From positions 1 to 39,461 of the forward strand of contig CAYYZO010000032.1 of the NCBI GenBank assembly GCA_964476185.1: a stretch of 39,461 nt of DNA, read 5' to 3'. The notes beneath the pieces were generated by a model. The model was not told the DNA's origin. It ran no database searches and was given only the letters and a program-made list of their open reading frames with translations. Origin of the DNA: DATNBU01 sp964476185. Its GTDB lineage: Bacteria > Desulfobacterota > Binatia > UBA1149 > CAITLU01. The position numbers and the translations under genes were made by a program. Shown piece by piece: positions 11,652 through 19,716 of the stretch (the first letter of the stretch is position 1; every line of letters begins with the position of its first letter).

Positions 11652-12494
11652 TCAGGCGTTCGTGCGTGCGAGCCAGCCTCGCACCGCAGCGGTGCAGGGC
11701 TCGCGCGCGGCGAGCTGGATCCAGTGCGGCCCCGGGATCTCGACCGACGTCGCGGATGCGTAGAGCGGAAGGTTCGTGACTCCCTGCCACGGCGCGCTCT
11801 CGGAGGCGTAGAGCAGCAGCGTCGGCACGGCGGCGACCCTTGCGAGCTGCGACGTGCGGTCGACGTGCAGCGTGGCGGCCGCGAGCGCGAGCAGTTCGTC
11901 GCGGGAAGGCCGCAGCGTCCACGTTCCGTCGTCGCGCTGGGCCAGCCCGTGCGCGAACGCGCGCGCCGCGAGGTCGTCCCAGGGTTGCCAGTGCGGAAGG
12001 TCGCGCGCCGCCCGCGCCGCCGCCTCAAGCGAAGCGTGCGGCTGCATCTCGACGCTCCAGACGCCGTCGACGAACTCCTCGATGTCGATCGGCACGGCCG
12101 AGCACGGCGACGGATCGAACAGCACGAGTCCGCGGCATCGCCGCGGCGAGGCCGCGGCGACGAGGCCGGCGACCTTGCCGCCCCACGAATGGCCGCCCCA
12201 GAGTGCCGCTTCGTCCCCGAGGTGCCCGTGGACGGCCGTCACGACGGTCGCCGCGGTGTCGTCGAGGTCCCAGCCGGCCGGACTCGGGCTGCCGCCGTGC
12301 GCCGGCATGTCGACCAGCAGCACGCGGCGGTCGCCGAAGGCCGACGACACGGCGAGCCAGGTGAGCGCGTTGCCGCCGGCGCCGTGCAGCAGGACCACCG
12401 GCGCCTTCTCCGGCGAACCGTTGCGCTCGAACGCCGACAGCCCCTGGCCGGACACGCCGAGCCGCAGTGGCCGCCAATCCTCCGGGTCGATCAT
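11652..12494 (-). CDS. Alpha/beta-hydrolase fold protein
   Basis: The 280-residue cytoplasmic hydrolase has the oxyanion motif LLHGAGG (35-41), the nucleophile elbow GHSWGG with Ser103, the FDPSP block after beta6 and a C-terminal GPHWIQL supplying the catalytic His. The usual acidic residue after beta7 is not obvious (LLLYASES), so the acid may come from the beta6 Asp127. The substrate (ester, lactone or epoxide-like) is unknown. The ATG at 12494 overlaps the stop of the upstream TetR gene (ATGA) and has GGAGGG upstream. The pair is therefore one transcript, and the regulator probably responds to a substrate of this enzyme. Confidence 0.9.
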   Translation of the reverse strand: MIDPEDWRPLRLGVSGQGLSAFERNGSPEKAPVVLLHGAGGNALTWLAVSSAFGDRRVLLVDMPAHGGSPSPAGWDLDDTAATVVTAVHGHLGDEAALWGGHSWGGKVAGLVAAASPRRCRGLVLFDPSPCSAVPIDIEEFVDGVWSVEMQPHASLEAAARAARDLPHWQPWDDLAARAFAHGLAQRDDGTWTLRPSRDELLALAAATLHVDRTSQLARVAAVPTLLLYASESAPWQGVTNLPLYASATSVEIPGPHWIQLAAREPCTAAVRGWLARTNA

Positions 12495-13138
12495 TCGAGT
12501 CCCTCCTGCTGTTCGAGAATCCCGAGGCCCGCCGGGGTGCACGAGGAAGCGAGCACGCGCCGGATCGCCCGCGCCGCGCGCCGGAACGCCGCGGCGTCGC
12601 CGTGCAGTTGGAAGGACCAGTTCGCTTCCTGGACGAAGGCGTGGATCTCGAAGGCGAGTTGGGCCGCATCGAGGTCCGCTTGGAGCTGGCCTCGCCCGGC
12701 GGCTTCGGCGGCCTCCGCTTCGAGCCGCGACAGCCAGGCGCCGGTCAGCGCGGCGACGCGGTCGCGGACCCGGCCCGGGCGGTCGTCCATCTCCAGTGAG
12801 GCTGCCGCGAAGAAGCACCCGCCCCGGGACGGGGCGTGTTCGACGTGCTCCAGCCACGCACGGGCGAGGGCCGCGAGGCGTTCGAGGCCGGCTGCGGACG
12901 ATTCGGCCGCGGCGAGGACCCTGTGCTCGAAGACCGTCTCGGCGACCTCGACCACGGCGAGCTGGAGTTCTTCCTTCGAGCCGAACTGGGCGAACAGCCC
13001 GCTTTTGCTGAGAGAACTCGCCTCGGCCAGGCGGCCGAGGCTGATCCCGTCGAGCCCCTCTATGGTGGCGAGATCGAGGGCGCGCCGCAGGACCTCGTCC
13101 CGGGTGCGCATCACGTCGGCGGGGCGGCGTCTCGGCAT
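12491..13138 (-). CDS. TetR/AcrR-family regulator upstream of the hydrolase
   Basis: The 215-residue protein has an N-terminal TetR DNA-binding domain at about 11-60 (RDEVLRRALDLATIEGLDGISLGRLAEASSLSKSGLFAQFGSKEEL with gaps; helix 3 is SKSGLFAQF). The C-terminal helical domain resembles that of YxaF/LmrA-like or TetR_C_6 members. It heads a two-gene operon with the alpha/beta hydrolase (ATGA overlap). A promoter-like element ends five bases before the ATG, so the message may be leaderless. An alternative ATG nine residues inside (MRTRDEV) is possible. Direct repeats over the promoter suggest autoregulation. Confidence 0.92.
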   Translation of the reverse strand: MPRRRPADVMRTRDEVLRRALDLATIEGLDGISLGRLAEASSLSKSGLFAQFGSKEELQLAVVEVAETVFEHRVLAAAESSAAGLERLAALARAWLEHVEHAPSRGGCFFAAASLEMDDRPGRVRDRVAALTGAWLSRLEAEAAEAAGRGQLQADLDAAQLAFEIHAFVQEANWSFQLHGDAAAFRRAARAIRRVLASSCTPAGLGILEQQEGLE

Positions 13139-13143
13139 GGTGT

Positions 13144-13193
13144 TTTATGGCACGGGCGTACTTTTTAGCCAAATGGAACGATCGTGCTTTTTA
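13144..13193 (-). promoter_or_regulatory. Candidate promoter plus direct-repeat operator for the TetR-hydrolase operon
   Basis: On the minus strand TTGGCT (complement of 13167-13172), 17 bases, CATAAA (complement of 13144-13149), then the ATG five bases later. On the plus strand two near-identical 11-mers, CGTACTTTTTA (13157-13167) and CGTGCTTTTTA (13183-13193), lie 26 bases apart. One overlaps the spacer and the other lies upstream of the -35, as expected for a repressor binding site. The AT-rich runs stand out in this GC-rich window. Confidence 0.55.
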
Positions 13194-13540
13194 CAGCAAT
13201 CTCGCGTTCGGGCGAGGAAGTTCTGGGCAGCTCGCTTTCGCTGGTCTGGATCCGCGGGCAGGAGCCGATGACGAGTTGCTGGGGGGCGTGTCCCTGGATG
13301 TCCCTGACTGCACGGCGTCGAGAATCCCCGGACGGGGAGTCTGCCCCCAAGGGAGCGACCGCTTCCCGGGTCCGGCAGGACTCCGGACCGAGCGTGATGG
13401 TCGAGCCGGAATCACCCCGCTCGCCGGGTTCCAGGTCACGAGGGGCCCCGTTCGCGATGTTTCGGTCACGTTCTTTCGGAAGTCGTGCCTTGCCGATTCA
13501 GTGGGTCCGGCGGTTTCGTATATAACCCGCCGACAAGGGT
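13194..13540. other. Intergenic region with two perfect hairpins and a -10-like TATATAAC
   Basis: No convincing gene is present; the open frames here have no family resemblance. Two perfect stems are visible: TCCCCG/CGGGGA (13325-13330 with 13333-13338) and GGTCCGG/CCGGACC (13369-13375 with 13383-13389, loop CAGGACT). TATATAAC at 13519-13526 is a good -10 for the ferritin-like gene at 13541, but no clear -35 is found at 16-18 bases. A small structured RNA or a long leader for the next gene are both possible. Confidence 0.4.
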
Positions 13541-14161
13541 ATGGACCGACCTGTGACAGCGACGACCGCGCAAGCGCCCGACACCGACTCCCTCATCCGG
13601 ATCTTCAGCTTCTACCGCGACGCGGAGATCCGCGGGGCGACGCTGCTGATGAAGATGATGCAGTGGGAGAAGGACCCGGAGGCCCAGGTGCTGTTCTCGC
13701 GCCACGTCGCCGACGAGACGCGGCACGCGTGGCTGTGGACGAAGCGCATCCGGCAACTCGGCGGCCTGCCCGTCCAGGTGCCGGACGGCTACCAGCGACG
13801 GCTCGGCAAGGCGCTCGGCATCCCGTTCAACATCGTCGACCTGTTCGCGCTCACGGTCATCGTCGAGGAACGCTCCGTCGTGCGCTACACGCAGCACGCC
13901 GCGAGTCGCTACTGCGACGAACTGACCCGCGAAGTTCTCGACGAACTCACCAAGGACGAGAAGTGGCACATCTCCTGGATGGAGGAGTGGATGCTGCGTC
14001 TCGCGCGCGACCGCGGTGGAGAGGCGAAGGCAAGAGCCCAGCTCGCCCGATACAGAGACCTCGAGCAGCAGGTCTTCGAGGATTTCAAGGAAGACGAACG
14101 CCGCTGGATCGGCTTCTCGTTCTCCGATGAAGAGCCGCTCGTTGCCGACGTCGCCGTCTGA
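13541..14161 (+). CDS. Ferritin-like di-iron protein
   Basis: The 206-residue protein has the four-helix ferritin-like pattern with a full di-iron ligand set: E29 (RDAEIRG), E59 and H62 (DETRH), E110 (VEER) and E140 with H143 (DEKWH). This E, ExxH, E, ExxH arrangement is that of carboxylate-bridged di-iron oxidases such as MiaE-like or rubrerythrin-like proteins. No rubredoxin Cys pair is present. Possible activities are substrate hydroxylation or oxidase activity; the substrate is unknown. The ATG at 13541 is 15 bases after a TATATAAC -10-like box, with a weak AAGGG before it. The 3' end overlaps the next gene by 35 bases, so the two are probably one transcript. Confidence 0.82.
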   Translation: MDRPVTATTAQAPDTDSLIRIFSFYRDAEIRGATLLMKMMQWEKDPEAQVLFSRHVADETRHAWLWTKRIRQLGGLPVQVPDGYQRRLGKALGIPFNIVDLFALTVIVEERSVVRYTQHAASRYCDELTREVLDELTKDEKWHISWMEEWMLRLARDRGGEAKARAQLARYRDLEQQVFEDFKEDERRWIGFSFSDEEPLVADVAV

Positions 14162-15180
14162 TCCCGAGCCGCTTCCGCTGCCGAACGCCAGGCTGATCGG
14201 CCGGCCGGACTCGCGCCGGCAACTCGTCACTCCCTCTCTCGTCCTCGACCTCGACCGCCTCGAGAAGAACATCGCGTCGATGGCCGCTCACTGCCGCGCC
14301 GCCGGCGTGCGGCTGCGGCCGCACGCGAAGACCCACAAGTCGGTGCGCATCGCGCGCCTGCAGGTCGAGGCCGGGGCCGTCGGGATCTGCTGCGCGACGA
14401 TCGGGGAGGCCGAGGTGATGGTGCGGGCGGGATTGCCTGGCGTGCTCGTCACGTCGCCGGTCGTGCAACCCGCCAACATCGAGCGGCTCGTGGGCCTTGC
14501 GAGGCGCGCAAGCGACGTGATGGCCGTGGTCGATCATCCGCAGAACGCGCTCTCGATCGCGGCGGCCGCGTCCGCCGCCGGCGCGAGCGTCGGCCTGCTC
14601 GTCGATTTCGACGTCGGCCTCGGTCGCACCGGCGCGCCGAGCGTCGAAGACGGCGTGGCGCTCGCCCGCCTCGTGCACGAAGCGAGCGGCGCCCGCCTGG
14701 CCGGCGTGCAGGCCTACGCGGGCCACCTCCAGCATATCGAGCAGTTCGCGGCGCGCCGCGAGTTCGCGGAAGAGCAGGCCGGCAAGGTTCGGGCGCTTGC
14801 CGACGCGCTCCGGCAGGCAGGCCTCCCTTGCGGAATCGTCAGCGGCGGCGGCACCGGCACGCACGACATCGATCTTCGCGGCGGCGTGTTCACCGAACTG
14901 CAGGCCGGCTCCTACGCCGTGATGGACGTCGAGTACGGCGAGGTCGAGCTTCGCGAAGGCGCGGCGACGCCGGCGTTCGACCCGGCGTTGTTCGTGCGCA
15001 CGACGGTCGTCAGCGCGAACGCGCGCGGCATGGCGACGACGGACGCCGGCNNNNNNNNNNNNNNNNNNNNNNNNNNNNNNNNNNNNNNNNNNNNNNNNNN
15101 NNNNNNNNNNNNNNNNNNNNNNNNNNNNNNNNNNNNNNNNNNNNNNNNNNTGGCCGATCGACGCTCGCGGGGCGTACTGA
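14127..15180 (+). CDS. D-threonine aldolase / D-serine dehydratase-like PLP enzyme (DSD1 family), interrupted by a gap
   Basis: The N-terminal alanine-racemase-like barrel has RPHAKTHKS with PLP Lys68, then CCATIGEAEVMV, VLVTSPVV, DFDVGLGRTG and GIVSGGGTGTHDI, typical of fold-type III D-threonine aldolases and D-serine dehydratases that cleave or dehydrate D-3-hydroxy amino acids. After 308 residues the sequence enters a 100-N gap. The bases just after the gap read WPIDARGAY-stop (15151-15180), the conserved end of this family, so one gene spans the gap. The family length of about 370-380 implies roughly 55-65 hidden residues, including the metal-binding His/Cys segment. The start is ATG 14127 or TTG 14142; both overlap the ferritin-like gene. 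Confidence 0.85.
15051..15150. other. Assembly gap (100 N)
   Basis: A run of exactly 100 N inside the DSD1-family gene. 100 is not divisible by three, and the reading frames on either side only fit one gene if the true length is a multiple of three, so this is a placeholder, not a measured distance. Confidence 0.99.
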
Positions 15181-15562
15181 AGACGACCTGGCCCGGGAGC
15201 AGCGCGTTTTCGCGGACACGCCGAACGCGGCAATGCCTCGTGCGACGCGCGTCGTCCGCCACGTCGCGAGCGTTCGATGCAGTCAGCGCGGCTGCACGAG
15301 CGCCTCTCGTGCGGTCACGGTCGCGCGAGGCGTGCCAGGATCGAGCGTCGCCCGGCGTTTCCCGGCGGAGATCGTCGCTGCCGTCCGACAATTGTCTTGC
15401 AATGTTCCGGTAATCCGGGATCGGCGCGACCACGAGACGTTGCCGGATTCGAGATCCGTGGACTCTCGTAAGGACGGACGACAACTACTGCGATCTTGTG
15501 TGACGACATCCCCGCGAGACTCTCGCACGCGATTCGTTCCCGTGTTACCGAAGTCCGCACCC
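15181..15562. other. Intergenic region without a recognised gene
   Basis: This holds the 3' flank of the PLP-enzyme gene and the upstream region of the exported protein at 15563. A perfect hairpin GCACGAG/CTCGTGC (15294-15300 with 15306-15312, five-base loop) lies about 115 bases after the stop but has no T-tract. A ten-base palindrome GACAATTGTC is at 15387-15396. No promoter with good spacing and no credible open frame was found. Confidence 0.5.
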
Positions 15563-16897
15563 ATGAAAACGCTCTTCGTCTCCCTGTTCCGCGCGGCGCG
15601 CGGAATGCGCCGTCGTTCGTGGCGCGCTGCATTCGCCTGCGCCGTTCTTTCCTTGTTCCTGCACCCTGGCCTCGGCTTCGGAGCCCTCGGCGATTGCGGC
15701 CAGCCCAAGTCGTCCGGCGCCGATCCCAGCGCGTCGGATGCGCTGGAGGTCCTGCGAACGGCGGTAGGGCAGGGCGATTGCGGCGGCTTCGATCCGTGCG
15801 TCTGCGACGTCGACGGCTCGGGCAAGGTGCTCGCGAGCGACGCGCTGCGGGTGCTCAAGCGCGCCGTCGGGCAGCCGCAGTCGCTCGACTGTGTCTGCCC
15901 GGTCACGACGACCACGACGACATCGACGACCACCACGACGTTGCGCGAGGTGCTGACCACCGAGTTGCTGGTGCTGACGCGGCAGACGGGATCGTACTCG
16001 ACCGCGAACCTGGCGGGGTCGTGGTCCGGCGTTTCGCTGGCCACCGGCCCGGGGGCGCCGTGGTGGGGACGGCTCGCGTTGACGATCCAGGGCAATGGGA
16101 ACTTCGCGGGCACGCTGACGGGAAGCGACGCTTTCGTGGAGGACATCGAAGGCAGGCTCTCGGTCTCGGGATCCGGCGCGGTGACGTGCACGCAGAACTG
16201 CTCGAGCGACTTCCTCGGATCGCTGGACTCCGGCCAGTCGGTCATCGTCGTGACCGAGACGCTGGATGACGACACCGTGGAGATGCTCGTGGTGACCCGG
16301 AAGGCGGATTCGTACGGACAGTCGGACCTGGAAGGCACTTGGGCCGCGGGCGGCCTCGAGTCCGGCCCCGGCGCGCCGCTCTGGACGCGTGGCCTCTATC
16401 AGGTTGATGCGGGCGGCGCGTTCGACGCGGAGATCGAGGACGCATACGGAGTCGAGACGACGCCCTCGGGCACGTTCACGCTTTCCGGGAGCGGCGACGT
16501 GTCGTGCTCGGGTTGCGGCAGCGACTTCGGCGGCACGCTCGACGCCGGGAAGACCGTCGCGGTGGCGAGCCAGACCCAGGCCGGCGACGGTTCGAGCGAC
16601 CTGCTCGTGTTCGCGCAGCGCGGGCCGTCCTACGCGCAGTCGGACCTGACCGGGACGTGGTTCGTGAGCAGCGTCATCACCGGGCAGGACGAGCCGCTCT
16701 GGACCCGCGGCACGCTGACCGTCTCGCCGGGCGGCGCCGCGACCGGCACGCTCGCCCAGAGCGACGGGGGCTCGCTTCCGGTCGACGGAACGATGTCGAT
16801 CGCCGAGGACGGCATCGTGTCGTTCAGCGCCGACCCCGCGCTCCGCTGCGCGATGGACGCCGACAAGACGGTGATGGTCTGCACGACGACCTGGTGA
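15563..16897 (+). CDS. Exported protein: dockerin-like module, Thr linker, three ~100-residue repeats
   Basis: Function unknown. The 444-residue protein has a basic N-terminus with hydrophobic core (about 16-41), read as a signal peptide. Residues 45-110 contain two dockerin-type calcium-loop repeats, DPSASDALEVLRTAVG and DVDGSGKVLASDALRVLKRAVG, each followed by Cys pairs. A Thr-only linker occupies 115-126. Three related repeats of about 100 residues follow (about 135-238, 240-338, 346-444). Each opens ELLVLTR..SYS..NLAGSW, has a GxGAPxWxR block, a beta-rich middle and a Cys/Ser-rich close ending in L/M-D-x-x-K/Q-S/T-V. The repeats look like small beta-barrels or sandwiches. A cell-surface or secreted role is inferred from architecture only. 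Confidence 0.75.
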   Translation: MKTLFVSLFRAARGMRRRSWRAAFACAVLSLFLHPGLGFGALGDCGQPKSSGADPSASDALEVLRTAVGQGDCGGFDPCVCDVDGSGKVLASDALRVLKRAVGQPQSLDCVCPVTTTTTTSTTTTTLREVLTTELLVLTRQTGSYSTANLAGSWSGVSLATGPGAPWWGRLALTIQGNGNFAGTLTGSDAFVEDIEGRLSVSGSGAVTCTQNCSSDFLGSLDSGQSVIVVTETLDDDTVEMLVVTRKADSYGQSDLEGTWAAGGLESGPGAPLWTRGLYQVDAGGAFDAEIEDAYGVETTPSGTFTLSGSGDVSCSGCGSDFGGTLDAGKTVAVASQTQAGDGSSDLLVFAQRGPSYAQSDLTGTWFVSSVITGQDEPLWTRGTLTVSPGGAATGTLAQSDGGSLPVDGTMSIAEDGIVSFSADPALRCAMDADKTVMVCTTTW

Positions 16898-17006
16898 CGG
16901 CCACGGCGCTGCATCGGGCATCGTCTTCGTGGCGAACGTCCCGCGCAGGCGGGGGTCGCCCCGAGGCGGTTCGGCTTCAGGGGGGACAAACGGTAAGGGA
17001 AGGGTC

Positions 17007-18827
17007 GTGAGAACGACCGTCCACCGCCGTGCCCTGCGCATCGTGCCGGTCTTGTGGCTGGTGGTGGTGTTCACGGCCGTGCCGGCGTTCGCCGAGCGCG
17101 ACGCAGCAACCGGACATCCCCGCGATGCAGAAGCGCGGGCGACGCCGACGGCCTCGTCTCCGACGTCGCCGCGATCCGCCTCTCCGACCGCGGTCTCGCG
17201 TCCCGGTACCGACGACTCCTCCGCGGGGCAGGTCGCGCCGCCCCCCGCCGTCGATGGTCGTCGCGCGCCTTCGCGCGACGACCTGCTTTCGGCGCTGGCC
17301 GAACTGCAGAAGGCGCGCGAAGCAAAAGCCGCCGAGATGGCCGAGGTGCGCCGCGAGCGCGACGAAGCCGGCTACCCGTCCGCGGTCGAGCGCGCCGAGG
17401 CGCGCCTCGACCTGCTGCACGAGGAAGCCGCCGAACTCGACCGTCGCTTCACGCGACTGCTGACCGGCGCCGACGCGTCGCTGTTCCAGAAGGAAGCGGA
17501 GGAGAAGTTCGACCCGCAGCAACGATTCATCGAGCTTCTCGAGCCGATCCTCGACGAACTCGCGAAGGCGACCGCGGACTCGCGCGCGATCGCGAACCTG
17601 GAAGATTCGCTGGCGCTCCAGCAACAGCGGCAGCAGGAGGCCCGAAGCGCGGTGGAAAGCATCCGTGCCGTGATCGAAGACTCGTCGGGCCCGGTACGCG
17701 AGCAGCTCGACCGGGAACTGCGCACCTGGAGCAGGCGCCTCGACGAAGCGACCGCGCAAGTCGCCGGAATCGGTTACGAACTCGATGGACTGCGCGAGAA
17801 GCAGCAGCCGCTGTTCGGCCAAGCCAGCGATTTCGTGCGCCGGTTCCTGCGCACCCGTGGCCTGAACCTGTTGCTGGCCGTGCTCGCGGCAGTGACGGTC
17901 TTCCTGTCGCTCGGCGGGCTGCGAACGCTGCTCGAAAGGCTCGGCCGCCGGCGCCTGCAGCGACACTTCGCCGATCGCATGGTGGATCTCGGGCTGCGCG
18001 CGGCGACCACGCTGGCCGCGATCGGAGCGATGCTGTTCGTGTTCAACGCGACCGGCGACTGGTTCCTGCTCGGCCTCGCGCTGGCGTTCCTGATCGCGTC
18101 GGGCTGGGTGGCGGTCAAGGCGTTGCCGCAGTTCTCGCGGCAGATCTGGCTGGTGCTGAACCTCGGCGCCGTTCGCGAGGGCGAGTGCGTGGTCTTCGAC
18201 TCCATTCCCTGGAAGGTCGAGTCGCTCGGCTTCACGGTCGTGCTCGTCAACGATCGCCTCGGCGGCGGCGTGCAGCAGGTCCCGGTGCGGCTGCTCGTCG
18301 ACTCGCATTCGCGCCCGCTCGGTCCCGGCGAGGAGCTGTTCCCGTGCGCGGTCGGCGACTGGGTGCGCCTCGACGACGGCGTCGCCGGCCGCGTGGAGTG
18401 GCAGACGCGCAACTCGGTGGGGCTCGTGCCGCTCGGCGGCGGCCTCAAGGTGTACCCGACGCCGTCTTTCCTCGCGCTCGCTCCGCAGAACCTCTCGCGC
18501 GGTTATCGCGTCGTGATGACATTCGGCATCGACTACCGCCACCAGTCCGAGGCCACGCGCGAAATCGCGGCCGTGTTCGAGCAGCGCGTGCGCGACGCCG
18601 TCGCCGCGCTGCTCGCGCCCGGCGAGCTCGTGGGCTGCTCCGTGCGGTTCCGGGCGGCCGCGGCTTCGTCGCTCGACTACGTGGTCCGGATCGACGTGGC
18701 CGGCAGCGCCGCGGGTCGCCATGTCGACGTCGAATGCGCGGCGTCCGCCGGCCTCGTCGACGCGTGCACGGAGCGCGGCTGGGTGATCCCGTTCCAGCAG
18801 GTCACGCTGCATCGGGCGGACACGTAA
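17007..18827 (+). CDS. MscS-family mechanosensitive channel with large extracytoplasmic coiled coil
   Basis: The 606-residue protein has a signal peptide (about 7-29, ending AFAE), a Pro/Ser/Ala-rich segment (40-90), and an alpha-helical, strongly charged coiled coil (about 90-275). Three membrane segments follow (about 285-303, 327-346, 352-371), then MscS-type cytoplasmic beta domains. The pore-side block VREGECVVFDSIPWKVESLGF (389-409) is followed by a second similar module, VGDWVRLDDGVAGRVEWQT (449-467), and the end GWVIPFQQVTLH matches the MscS C-terminus. It should act as an osmotic release valve. GTG 17007 is chosen because it begins the signal peptide and has AAGGGA upstream; the ATG at 16929 would add an unneeded basic extension. 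Confidence 0.85.
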   Translation: MRTTVHRRALRIVPVLWLVVVFTAVPAFAERDAATGHPRDAEARATPTASSPTSPRSASPTAVSRPGTDDSSAGQVAPPPAVDGRRAPSRDDLLSALAELQKAREAKAAEMAEVRRERDEAGYPSAVERAEARLDLLHEEAAELDRRFTRLLTGADASLFQKEAEEKFDPQQRFIELLEPILDELAKATADSRAIANLEDSLALQQQRQQEARSAVESIRAVIEDSSGPVREQLDRELRTWSRRLDEATAQVAGIGYELDGLREKQQPLFGQASDFVRRFLRTRGLNLLLAVLAAVTVFLSLGGLRTLLERLGRRRLQRHFADRMVDLGLRAATTLAAIGAMLFVFNATGDWFLLGLALAFLIASGWVAVKALPQFSRQIWLVLNLGAVREGECVVFDSIPWKVESLGFTVVLVNDRLGGGVQQVPVRLLVDSHSRPLGPGEELFPCAVGDWVRLDDGVAGRVEWQTRNSVGLVPLGGGLKVYPTPSFLALAPQNLSRGYRVVMTFGIDYRHQSEATREIAAVFEQRVRDAVAALLAPGELVGCSVRFRAAAASSLDYVVRIDVAGSAAGRHVDVECAASAGLVDACTERGWVIPFQQVTLHRADT

Positions 18828-19093
18828 AGAGCGGACGACGGGCGTTCGAAGGATCGTCGACGCGCGCGTCCACCGACCCGAAGGACACGAGGGGCGTTGC
18901 CCCACCGGAACGCCGCTCCCGACCGCAACGGCGGGCGCGCAGGGGAACGAGTTCGTCCGTCGTATCCTCCCGTGTGGCGATTCCGTCCCGCGCCCGTTGC
19001 CATATGCCGGTCCGCGGATCATGACAGGGGCAGCGGCGGTCCAACGCGGGCCGCCCGGCGCGAGAACCGAAGTCGCCCAAGGAGCCGATCGCC

Positions 19094-19525
19094 ATGCCCG
19101 GAACCCTGCTCACGCCCGGAGCCGTCCTCGCGCTGTGGACGCTCGTCATGCTGATCTGGATGGCTGCCGTGCGCTTTCCCGCGCTGGTCGCCGCGGGCGT
19201 GGACCCGAAGACGACCCCGCCCGGCGGTCGCGGCGTCGACCTCGAAGGCGTGCTGCCGGCGAAGGTCAACTGGAAGTCCCACAACTACTCGCACCTGCTC
19301 GAGCAGCCGACGCTGTTCTATCCGGTGCTGATCTTCCTTCACCTGTCGGGAGGCGACACCGAGACGGCGCGTGCGCTCGCCTGGGCCTACGTCGCGCTGC
19401 GCATCGCGCACAGCCTGTGGCAGTCGCTCGTCAACACCATCCCCGTTCGGCTCGGGCTGTTCTTCGTTTCCTCGCTCTGCCTGGTCGGCCTGACGATCCA
19501 GGCGGTGCTCGCGACGCTGGGCTGA
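19094..19525 (+). CDS. MAPEG-family integral membrane protein
   Basis: The 143-residue protein has four hydrophobic segments (about 9-30, 70-85, 91-110, 116-140). It also has the MAPEG motif region HNYSHLLEQPTLFYPVLIF, with the conserved His-Asn and Glu-x-Pro, and the later RIAHSLWQSLVNTIPVR block. MAPEG proteins are membrane glutathione transferases or related proteins in eicosanoid and glutathione metabolism; bacterial members often lack a known substrate. AAGGAG lies 12 bases before the ATG. A GC-rich imperfect hairpin (about 19530-19558) follows the stop but has no T-run. The cytosolic GST at 9461 is the only other glutathione-linked gene here. Confidence 0.88.
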   Translation: MPGTLLTPGAVLALWTLVMLIWMAAVRFPALVAAGVDPKTTPPGGRGVDLEGVLPAKVNWKSHNYSHLLEQPTLFYPVLIFLHLSGGDTETARALAWAYVALRIAHSLWQSLVNTIPVRLGLFFVSSLCLVGLTIQAVLATLG

Positions 19526-19716
19526 CGGGGGCAACCGCCGGTGCGGGCGGCCTCCCCGAGGCTGAACCGGCGGGCCCCGAACCCGTCGCTGAGCAGGTGC
19601 CGTGGCGTCGAGCCTGTAGACTCGCTGCCGGTCGATGCACTACCCTTCTCCCCGTCGCCGTAGGCTCCGCGCCGGCTGGAAGCCGAAGCTTGCGGGTCCG
19701 GCAATGGAGGACCGCG

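Noticed and set aside
13184..13525. 113-codon open frame upstream of the di-iron gene
   Set aside because: No ribosome site, low-complexity Ser/Arg composition, and it overlaps promoter elements and hairpins.
15387..15396. Palindrome GACAATTGTC upstream of the dockerin-like gene
   Set aside because: Ten-base perfect palindromes are expected by chance about once per kilobase, and there is no promoter or regulator next to it.
18891..18903. GGGGC/GCCCC hairpin after the MscS gene as a terminator
   Set aside because: Only a five-base stem with a three-base loop and no T-run; too weak to call in GC-rich DNA.
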